Below, piece after piece: positions 57,679 to 64,000 of a stretch of 64,000 nucleotides of DNA. The stretch is taken from the NCBI RefSeq assembly GCF_024055795.1, contig NZ_JAMXMY010000033.1, positions 1 through 64,000 on the forward strand, given 5' to 3'. Position numbers and translations under genes: made by a program. Below the pieces are notes generated by a model that searched no databases, was not told where the DNA came from, and saw only the letters and a program-made list of their open reading frames with translations. This stretch comes from Actinoallomurus purpureus (GTDB lineage: Bacteria; Actinomycetota; Actinomycetes; Streptosporangiales; Streptosporangiaceae). Numbering within the stretch: the stretch's first letter is position 1; each line of letters begins with the position of its first letter.

Positions 57679-58881
57679 TCAGTGGTGCACGGCGCTCCCC
57701 TTGACCCACTTCTTCCACGGCATCTGGTAGAACGACCAGCCGTTGTCCGGCTCGACCTGCCGGTCCGACCCGGTGATGACCACCGGATCGCCGGGCTGGG
57801 AGTGCTTGTAGTACCAGATCGCGTCGGTGGCGGGCTGACGGATGCACCCGTGGCTGCAGTTGCGGTTTCCGAGGCAGTCCTCCTGGCCCGGCGTCTGGTG
57901 GAGGTACTCGCCGGCGTTGGAGACGCGGACCGCGTAGTGGATCAGCTCGTGGTAGTACCCCGCGTCGCCGGGCCCGCGGTTCGGCGAGGTCATCCAGACG
58001 TCCTCGTCCTTCTCCATGTTCAGGTGGATGCCGCTGGTGGTGGTGTACTCGCGTGACTCGCCGTTGCCCGCGCTGATCGGGACACGGCGCACCGGCCGGC
58101 CGTCCCACTCGACGCGCATCCGGTGCCTCTCGAGGTCGAGGCGGGAGATCTGCTCCCGGCCGATCTTGTAGGTGCGGATGAAGTCCTTGGCGCCGTAGCC
58201 GTTCTTGCCCAGGGGCACCCCGGTCAGGTGGGCGACGAGCCGGACGGTCTGGTGGGCCGGCCAGAACATCTTGGGCCGGTAGACGACCTGCTGGTCGCCG
58301 AACCAGTGCCACGCTCCCTCGACCGGTTTGTCGGCGATCACCTCGAGCGACTTCTCGACCGCCGCGCGGTCGGTGATCGGCTTGTCGAAGTTCAGGATGA
58401 TCGGAAGCCCGACGCCGTAGGTGTCCCGCCGCCGGTCCTCCAGGACGGGGTCCTGGGAGACGGAGACCGCGCTGGGTGCCGCCGTCTCCGTACGGAAGCC
58501 GCTCGCCGCCGAGACCGCTCGTCCGTCGGCGTTCCTCGCGACCGCCCGCACGCTGATCGTCGATCCCGGATCGAGCGCCCATCGGGATCGCCATTCGGTA
58601 CGGTCCCGGTTGAAGGTCCCGGCTATCCTCCGGCCTCCGCTGGCCAGCACGACGGCGTCCAGGCTGCCGCCCGTGGCGCGGACGATGACGGGCTCGTCGG
58701 GCCGTACGGCGGCGCCGTCGGCCGGTGTGATCACCACACGGGCCGGCGCCGCCTCCACCTCGACCTTCTCGGCGCTCTCCCCCACCGCCCTGCTGCCACC
58801 GCCGCAGCCCGCGGCCATCACCAGCGTGGTCCCCGTGACCGCGCCGAGCACCAGTCGCGTCCGAATGGCATTGACGTGCAT
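57679..58881 (-). CDS. L,D-transpeptidase lipoprotein (YkuD)
   Basis: This 400-aa lipoprotein has lipobox VMAAGC (Cys26). Two Ig-like domains (~50-250, VVITPADGAAVRPDEPV and RDTYGVGLPIILNFDKPIT), as in mycobacterial Ldt enzymes, precede the YkuD catalytic domain (~255-380). Active-site motif is HELIHYAV...SHGCIRQPATDAIW, nucleophile Cys ~345. It makes 3->3 cross-links in peptidoglycan, and such enzymes are insensitive to many beta-lactams. The start is ATG 58881. It is upstream of the FG-GAP gene. Confidence 0.93.
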   Translation of the reverse strand: MHVNAIRTRLVLGAVTGTTLVMAAGCGGGSRAVGESAEKVEVEAAPARVVITPADGAAVRPDEPVIVRATGGSLDAVVLASGGRRIAGTFNRDRTEWRSRWALDPGSTISVRAVARNADGRAVSAASGFRTETAAPSAVSVSQDPVLEDRRRDTYGVGLPIILNFDKPITDRAAVEKSLEVIADKPVEGAWHWFGDQQVVYRPKMFWPAHQTVRLVAHLTGVPLGKNGYGAKDFIRTYKIGREQISRLDLERHRMRVEWDGRPVRRVPISAGNGESREYTTTSGIHLNMEKDEDVWMTSPNRGPGDAGYYHELIHYAVRVSNAGEYLHQTPGQEDCLGNRNCSHGCIRQPATDAIWYYKHSQPGDPVVITGSDRQVEPDNGWSFYQMPWKKWVKGSAVHH

Positions 58882-59058
58882 GTGCAGCCCTTCTCACGAC
58901 CCATCCGACAGGCAAGAACGATCGACTACGAGATACCCATCGAGGATGGGGAGAATGCAGCCGACTTCGACCGTCACCGACCCCGCCGAGAAGGAAAAAT
59001 GGCACGTCACTGCCGTTCTGAGCAGCGAACAACGCCAGGACTTAGGGTGTTTTTACCC

Positions 59059-59856
59059 TCATGGGCCCTTCATGGCGCTAAATTCACCTGGATTGCCCGG
59101 ATTTTCATAACTGGCGTCGAATCCCCGCCGGAACAATTCCAGCGACCGGCGGACGGCCGAGTCGACCTTCGCCCGCTCCGCCTCGTCGCGGACGGTCAGC
59201 TTGATCAGCTCGAACGCCTCACGCGGATGCGCGTCGTCGTACTCCGCGTGCTCGGTGAGCCAGCGGAGGGCCGGAACGTCGTCGCCGTACCTCTCCCGGA
59301 ACGCGGGCAGGACCAGGCGCGCCCACTCGCCCGTCGTGCCCTCGATCGCGTAGTTGATCGCGCCGAACGCCTCCGCGAGTGTGCCCCGATAGCAGACCGA
59401 CCACAGATAGTCGTACAGCGCGCCGACCTCCGGGCAGGGCCGGTGCGCGACCAGCTCTTCGAAGCCGATGCCGTGCGCGGCCGCCCAGTCGGCGTACCAC
59501 TGGGCGTGCAGGGCCTCGGTCCGGATGTTCCCGATCAGCCAGTCACGGGCGAGATAGTCGCCCGGAGTCTGGCCGAAAGTGGTCTTGGCCAGATAGACGC
59601 CCATGTACTTCGGGAACGCCTCGACGACGCAGAAGAAATCGAGGAGGACCCGCCGCCACGCCTCATCGGGGAACGGTCCATTAGCCGTCTCGACGAAGAT
59701 CTTCGACTCGAGCACGCCCGTCCAGTCCGGCCGAAGCGAATCGACCATGGCCTGGGCCCAGACGGGATGCGCAGTCTCGGTGAGTTCATTCTTCACCATG
59801 CGGTGATGACGGGTCCGGGATGGTGCCTGCGAAAGGTGGCCGGTAGTGGTCGCCAT
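59059..59856 (-). CDS. Heme-oxygenase-fold (TenA/PqqC-like, possible diiron) protein
   Basis: This 265-aa protein is all-helical by appearance. Blocks such as VLLDFFCVVEAFPKYMGVYL, NIRTEALHAQWYADWAAAHG, AFGAINYAIEGTTGEWA and LTEHAEYDDAHPREAFELIK show the regularly spaced Glu/His/Asp residues of TenA/PqqC and of heme-oxygenase-like diiron oxidases (ExxH, HxxxDxxH-like). It may therefore be a small-molecule oxidase or thiaminase-like protein; metal ligands are only suggested. ATG 59856 has GAGGAG 7 nt upstream. It is divergent from an FAD oxidoreductase gene with a perfect palindrome between, so both probably belong to one pathway. Confidence 0.75.
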   Translation of the reverse strand: MATTTGHLSQAPSRTRHHRMVKNELTETAHPVWAQAMVDSLRPDWTGVLESKIFVETANGPFPDEAWRRVLLDFFCVVEAFPKYMGVYLAKTTFGQTPGDYLARDWLIGNIRTEALHAQWYADWAAAHGIGFEELVAHRPCPEVGALYDYLWSVCYRGTLAEAFGAINYAIEGTTGEWARLVLPAFRERYGDDVPALRWLTEHAEYDDAHPREAFELIKLTVRDEAERAKVDSAVRRSLELFRRGFDASYENPGNPGEFSAMKGP

Positions 59857-59870
59857 GATCCGACTCCTCG

Positions 59871-59884
59871 CTCGGTTAACCGAG
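59871..59884. promoter_or_regulatory. Perfect palindrome CTCGGTTAACCGAG
   Basis: This 14-bp perfect palindrome lies 15 bp upstream of the heme-oxygenase-fold gene and 114 bp upstream of the FAD oxidoreductase gene: a probable shared operator. No regulator gene is next to it. Confidence 0.55.
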
Positions 59885-59997
59885 TATCGGCATGCCCTTC
59901 ACACAGGGTCAATATGCACGTTTCATAGGGTCCGTACCCCGTGCCCCTCCTTCGTCCCTCGCCCCTCCTTCGTCCCTCGTGTCACCGGAGGCCCCGA

Positions 59998-61347
59998 GTG
60001 AAACGCGAACACGCCGTCGTCGTCGGCGGAAGCATGGCCGGCCTGCTCGCCGCCCGTGTCCTCACCGCTCACTTCGAGCGCGTCACGCTCGTGGAACGCG
60101 ACCGGTTCCCGGCCGAGGCGGTGTTCCGTCCGGGAGTGCCCCAGGCCCGGCACCTGCACGTCCTGTGGACTCGTGGCCGGGAGATCGTCGAGGTGCTGTT
60201 CCCCGGCCTGGAGGACACGTTGCGCGCCGCGGGCGCCGAGGAGCTCCGCGTACCCGCCGACGTGCTCTGGCTGACCTCGGCGGGCTGGCGGGAGCGCTTC
60301 GACGTGACGCGGCTGCTGACGTTCAGCCGCCCGCTCCTCGACCGGGCCGTACGGGCCCGGCTCACCGGCCCACCGGACGGTGACCGGACCCGCGTCGACG
60401 TCCTCGACGGCCACCGGGTGACGGGCCTCATCCCCCGCGGCGGAGACGCCGCCGGGGTGCGACTCGACGGCGACGGCGAGCTCCACGCCGACCTGGTCGT
60501 CGACGCCACCGGCCGCGGATCGCGGGCGCCGTCATGGCTCGCCGAACTCGGTCATCCGGCACCCCTGGAGACCCGTGTCGACCCCCTCCTCGGGTACGCC
60601 AGCCGCTACTACGCCATACCGCCCGGCTTCGACCCCGGCTGGAAGGCGCTCTACCTCCAGGCCGACCCACCCGCGACACGGCGCACCGGCGGGCTGTTCC
60701 CCCAGGAGGGCGGTCGCTGGATCTGCAGCCTGTCCGGTGCGGGCCGCGACCACGGACCGACGGAGGAGAAGGCGTTCCTGGAGTTCGCGAAGGGGCTGCG
60801 CAGCCCCGTCCTCTACGAGGCCATCCGCGACGCCGAACCGCTCACGCCGATCGTCGCCTTCCGCCGTACGGCCAACCACCGCCGCCACTACGAGCGGCTC
60901 CCGACCTGGCCGCGCGGGTTCGTCGTCACCGGCGACGCGGCGTGCGCCTTCAACCCGATCTACGGCCAGGGCATGAGCGTGGCCGCCGTCGCGGCCCTGG
61001 CACTCGACCGCTGCCTGCGCGACCCCCGTCCCGGCTTCGAACGGCGATTCCAGCGCGGCGTCGCCCGCAGCGCCGCCGGCGCGTGGCTCGTCGCGACCGG
61101 CGAGGACCTGCGCTACCGGGAGACCGAGGCCGCGCCCGTACGGCTGCGGACCCGGGTCATCAACGCGTACGTCGACGAGGTCGTCGCCGCCGCCAACGTC
61201 GACCGGCGGGTGTGCGAGGGTCTCGTCCGCGTACTGGCGCTCATGGCCGCGCCGACCTCGCTGTTCACCCCCGGGGTGCTCGCGCGGGTCGCCGCGCACC
61301 GCGTCCGGCGACCCGCTCCCGTGCCCTTGCCGTCCCGGCCGTGCTGA
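59998..61347 (+). CDS. FAD-dependent oxidoreductase / monooxygenase-like protein
   Basis: This 449-aa flavoprotein is of the GR2/halogenase-monooxygenase type: N-terminal AVVVGGSMAGLLAARVL (dinucleotide fold), LVERDRFPAEAVFRPGVPQA, LVVDATGRGSRAPSWLAELG, and FVVTGDAACAFNPIYGQGMS (FAD ribityl contact). The FRPGVPQARHLHVL start resembles squalene-epoxidase/geranylgeranyl-reductase-like actinobacterial enzymes, and there is no tryptophan-halogenase WxWxIP motif. GTG 59998 has GGAGG 7 nt upstream. An 18-bp repeat (CCTCCTTCGTCCCTCGCC type) lies between promoter and start. The substrate is unknown. Confidence 0.85.
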   Translation: MKREHAVVVGGSMAGLLAARVLTAHFERVTLVERDRFPAEAVFRPGVPQARHLHVLWTRGREIVEVLFPGLEDTLRAAGAEELRVPADVLWLTSAGWRERFDVTRLLTFSRPLLDRAVRARLTGPPDGDRTRVDVLDGHRVTGLIPRGGDAAGVRLDGDGELHADLVVDATGRGSRAPSWLAELGHPAPLETRVDPLLGYASRYYAIPPGFDPGWKALYLQADPPATRRTGGLFPQEGGRWICSLSGAGRDHGPTEEKAFLEFAKGLRSPVLYEAIRDAEPLTPIVAFRRTANHRRHYERLPTWPRGFVVTGDAACAFNPIYGQGMSVAAVAALALDRCLRDPRPGFERRFQRGVARSAAGAWLVATGEDLRYRETEAAPVRLRTRVINAYVDEVVAAANVDRRVCEGLVRVLALMAAPTSLFTPGVLARVAAHRVRRPAPVPLPSRPC

Positions 61348-61372
61348 TCCGGTCGAGGGTGCGGACGTCGGG

Positions 61373-63823
61373 TCACTCGTCGGACGGCGGCGGAAAACGG
61401 CGGCGATAACGGTCGAACCGACCGGTCGTCCCACCGGGATCGTGTCCGGGCGGAGGGGGCGGGAACTGCGGGGGCGCCGGGTCGTTCGCCGGATCGGGCG
61501 TCGCCTCGGCCTCCGGAACCGGTCCCTCCGGAACACCCGGCAGGCCCGCTCCGCCGAGACCTCCCGGTGCGCCCGGACCCGGCCCGCCGGTGGTGTTCGG
61601 AACGTCGGGGCCACCCGGTCTGCCGGGAAGAGCCGGTCCGCCAAGACCTCCGGGGACACCTGCGGGATCCGGCTTGCCGGTGGTGTTCTGGGCGTCGGGG
61701 GCACCCGGCCGGCCGGGCAGACCCGGTCCGCCCGTGCTCCCCGGCGACGGACCACCCCTCCCCGCGTCCGGCGGTGTCGGCACGCCTCCGGGCGGCCTTT
61801 GGCCGGGAAACGCCGCCTCGCCGAACGCCGACGGCACGGAGCGCCCTCCCGGAACGGGAGGGAAGGCTCCCGCCCCCGGGAACGACGGCGGCGGCGGTAC
61901 CGGCCCCTGACCGGGCGGCGGGGGCGGCTGCGCCGGTCCGCGCGGATCGGCCGGAGGCTGGAGGCGGGGGCTGGTCGGTGGTTGGAGGTGGGGGTCGGAC
62001 GGCGGCTGGAGGCGGGGGTCGGCCGGCGGCTGACCATGGGGATCGGACGGCGGCCGACCGGGGACGCGCGGATCGGCCGGCCGCTGGGAGGGGAAGAGCT
62101 GGTCGGCCGGCCGGTCGATCGGTCCGAGCGGATCGGCCGGCGGCCGCTCCGGTGCCCGCACGTCGGCCCAGGGCCGAGGGTAGGCCCGCTCGTCGGCCGG
62201 GGGGCTGACGCGAGGGTCCCCGGGCGGCCGGTCCGGCGCCGGCGGGTCGGCAGGTAGCTGGGGGTGCACGCGCGGATCGGCCGGGGGCTGAGGGTGAACG
62301 CGCTGATCGGCCGGCGGGTCGGCCGGTCCGCGCTGATCGGCCGACGGGTGAGCGTGGGCGTGCGAATCGGCGGGCGGACGCGCGTGCCGGGCCGACGGCG
62401 CGGGTCCCAGGCCGGCCTTCGTCAACCGCTCCGCCTGAGCCTTGGCCTCGTCGGCGTCGGCCCGCGCGGCATCGCGCTCAGCGATCATCGTGGCCAGCGC
62501 GGCGCGAAGCTGGTCCAGCATTCCCGAGCGTTCCTTGGCCTGGAGCTGGTACTGGCCCAGCCGGGCCTGCGCCTCCTCCAGCTCTCGGCGAGTCGACTCG
62601 ATCTCCCCGGTGAGCCGTGCGCCGTCGTCCAACCGGGGCCGTGCCGCCTCCACCTCCTCACGCGAGGCCCTCAGCTCTTCCTGCGAGGTCTGCAGCTCGG
62701 CCCGGGTCGTCTCCAGCTCACCGCGGGCCGTCTCGAGCTCCCCGCGAACGGTCTGGAGCTCGCCACGGACCGTCTCCAGCTCGGTGCGGGCCGCCTCCCG
62801 CTCCGTGCGAGCGCCTTCCAGCTCACGACGGCACTCTTCGAGCTCGGCCACCGCCCTGTCCCGCTGGGCGCTCACCTCGTCGGCGTGCGCGCGTGCCTCG
62901 AGGGCCTGACGGTCCGCCGCCGCCCGTGCCTGCTCGGCGGCCGCCCGGGCGTTCTGCGCGAGTTCGGCCGTGGTGCGCATCTTGTCCAGCTCGGACTCCG
63001 CGGCCCGGAGCCGGGAGCGCATCTCCTCGACCGCCACGGACCGCTTCTGCAGTTCCCTGGCCTCGGCCTGCTCCCCCTGGTAGCGCGCGATCTCGTCGCG
63101 GGCCAGGTCCAGGGCCGAGGTCAGCTCCGCCGATCGCCGCGTGAGACGATCGCGCTCCTCGCGTACGGCCGTGAGCGCCTCGGTCGCCGCCTCCGCCGTC
63201 CGGGTCGCCTGCGCGCCGATGTCGCGCGCGGCGTCCCGTTCGGTGAGGGCGGCCTCCAGCCGGGCGGTCAGCTCGGCGACTCTCGCCTCGGCCTGGTCGG
63301 CCCGGCGCCGTGCGTACCCGAGCCGGGCGAGCACCCGCTCGGCTTCCAGCCGGGCCGCCTCCCGGTCACGCTGGGCGGCGGCGATGCCGGCGGCCGCCTC
63401 CGCCCTCGCCTCCGCGACGCGCCGCTCGACCCCCGCGACGCTCAGGTCCGCCGTCAGGGACATCGCCAGGAGCTCGGCGACGTCCTCGAGTCGTTCGACC
63501 ATGTCCCAGGTCCGCGCGACGTGCCCGGCGAGGCCCGCGGAGTCGTGGTCGCGGCGGCGCCGGTCGGCCGCCGCGCGGGCACAGGCACCGTCGTTGTCGA
63601 GGCAGTAGCGCACCGCGGGCCCCGCCTCGCCCGGTTGGGGGACCGGGCGCCCGCAGTAGGCGCAGGGGCGCGTCACGGCGTCGTCCCCGTCTCGCGGCGG
63701 GAGCGGGATCTCTCCCTGCCCGGGGCCGCCGCCCGGCGGGCCGTCCACCCGGCGGGGACCGGTCCGCACCAGGTGCTCCCCCGGTCCCGGTTCACTCTCC
63801 CGCGGTCCCGGTCCGCTCTCCAC
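61373..63823 (-). CDS. Large zinc-finger / coiled-coil / proline-repeat protein
   Basis: The 816-aa frame from GTG 63823 has an N-terminal zinc finger (CAYC...YC...C, Cys 54, 57, 74, 81), a ~345-residue coiled coil (~130-475, with tandem TVRGELETARGELETTRAE heptads), then ~340 residues of low-complexity tail. The tail has repeats of PPADPR-VHPQ and PPSDPHLQ type, and then Gly-Leu-Pro-Gly collagen-like stretches with a duplicated PNTTG/QNTTG unit. GTG 63676 (MTRPCAYCGRP) is a credible alternative start. The frame is also open through a Pro/Gly/Glu-rich stretch up to the window's right edge, so the gene may begin outside. Function unknown; a cytoskeletal or polar-growth scaffold is conceivable. 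Confidence 0.75.
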   Translation of the reverse strand: MESGPGPRESEPGPGEHLVRTGPRRVDGPPGGGPGQGEIPLPPRDGDDAVTRPCAYCGRPVPQPGEAGPAVRYCLDNDGACARAAADRRRRDHDSAGLAGHVARTWDMVERLEDVAELLAMSLTADLSVAGVERRVAEARAEAAAGIAAAQRDREAARLEAERVLARLGYARRRADQAEARVAELTARLEAALTERDAARDIGAQATRTAEAATEALTAVREERDRLTRRSAELTSALDLARDEIARYQGEQAEARELQKRSVAVEEMRSRLRAAESELDKMRTTAELAQNARAAAEQARAAADRQALEARAHADEVSAQRDRAVAELEECRRELEGARTEREAARTELETVRGELQTVRGELETARGELETTRAELQTSQEELRASREEVEAARPRLDDGARLTGEIESTRRELEEAQARLGQYQLQAKERSGMLDQLRAALATMIAERDAARADADEAKAQAERLTKAGLGPAPSARHARPPADSHAHAHPSADQRGPADPPADQRVHPQPPADPRVHPQLPADPPAPDRPPGDPRVSPPADERAYPRPWADVRAPERPPADPLGPIDRPADQLFPSQRPADPRVPGRPPSDPHGQPPADPRLQPPSDPHLQPPTSPRLQPPADPRGPAQPPPPPGQGPVPPPPSFPGAGAFPPVPGGRSVPSAFGEAAFPGQRPPGGVPTPPDAGRGGPSPGSTGGPGLPGRPGAPDAQNTTGKPDPAGVPGGLGGPALPGRPGGPDVPNTTGGPGPGAPGGLGGAGLPGVPEGPVPEAEATPDPANDPAPPQFPPPPPGHDPGGTTGRFDRYRRRFPPPSDE

Positions 63824-64000
63824 CGGCCCGGGGCCGGTCTCCTGCGGACGTTCCTGCGACCCGTCACCTGGCGGGCTCTCTTCCGGGGGGTGGCCGGTCC
63901 CCAGCGGCCGTCGCTCCGGCCCGAGACGGCTCTCGGCCGCTCCGGGACCGGTCTGCGAGGAGGTCTCGTCGCTCTCCTGTACGTCCTCCGCCGGTACCGG

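Noticed and set aside
59941-59985. Start of the FAD oxidoreductase at ATG 59941
   Set aside because: The first ~19 residues would come from an 18-bp DNA repeat; GTG 59998 has a GGAGG at proper spacing and begins right before the FAD-binding motif.
1-64000. tRNA, rRNA, insertion sequence or prophage genes
   Set aside because: No cloverleaf with conserved TPsiC/anticodon pattern, no transposase-like ORF and no integrase or structural phage gene was recognised on either strand.

Overview
The window is about 72% G+C DNA with strongly G/C-ended codons, many GTG starts and typical actinomycete families: SepH, DUF4193, DUF4235, DUF5753 regulators, AfsR-type and LAL regulators, eukaryote-type Ser/Thr kinases and Tat-exported enzymes. 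It is chromosomal DNA of an actinomycete. I would guess Streptosporangiales/Thermomonosporaceae, but that is an inference from gene content only. I saw no tRNA, rRNA, CRISPR array, complete insertion sequence or phage module.

Layout. 1-4417: an AI-2E family transporter (cut by the left edge), then a rightward cassette of an unknown protein, MauE-like and MauD-like disulfide-handling proteins, a Tat-exported ten-cysteine protein and a membrane protein split by an in-frame TGA. 4414-9827: valS (compact type), DUF4235, a TIM-barrel-like protein, an EcsC-like protein and DUF4193. 10161-16753: two receptor Ser/Thr kinases, one fused to an oligopeptide-binding domain, then a CutRS-like two-component system and a 56-aa ORF. 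16874-24162: an alpha/beta hydrolase, then a conserved core block of inositol monophosphatase, ferrochelatase, lytic transglycosylase, sugar-lactone oxidase and sepH. From memory, DUF4193, cutRS, the phosphatase, hemH and sepH are also neighbours in Streptomyces, so the kinases look like insertions into a syntenic block.

24305-33474: an M29-peptidase-like protein, a divergent TetR/SnoaL pair with palindromic operators, a DrrAB-type ABC exporter, an AfsR-type regulator, and type II NADH dehydrogenase with a textbook Rex operator. 33829-39215: a PEBP-like lipoprotein, a long disordered membrane-anchored protein, a DUF6879/DUF5753 regulatory module with small ORFs, and a truncated, frameshifted AA10 LPMO pseudogene. 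39411-44591: a divergent SDR/TetR pair, a metallophosphoesterase, then a decay zone with remnants of an Sfp-type phosphopantetheinyl transferase, a DUF2332 gene carrying a 7-bp tandem repeat, and a duplicated TetR fragment.

44592-48575: RNase P RNA, the RNase HI/phosphatase - zinc-ribbon - NIF3 operon (same order as Rv2228c-Rv2230c in Mycobacterium tuberculosis) and two small conserved genes, one behind an SOS-box-like site. 48645-58881: a LAL regulator divergent from a methyltransferase, a third receptor kinase with an altered catalytic loop, a PhoD-type phosphatase, an FG-GAP protein and an L,D-transpeptidase. 59059-63823: a heme-oxygenase-fold protein divergent from an FAD oxidoreductase around a perfect palindrome, and a large zinc-finger/coiled-coil/proline-repeat protein near the right edge.

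Functional themes are envelope sensing and cell-wall remodelling (kinases, CutRS-like pair, transglycosylase, transpeptidase, SepH), redox control (Rex-ndh, MauE/D) and several divergent regulator-enzyme pairs whose operators can be read directly. All functions are assigned from reading the sequence; no database search was run.
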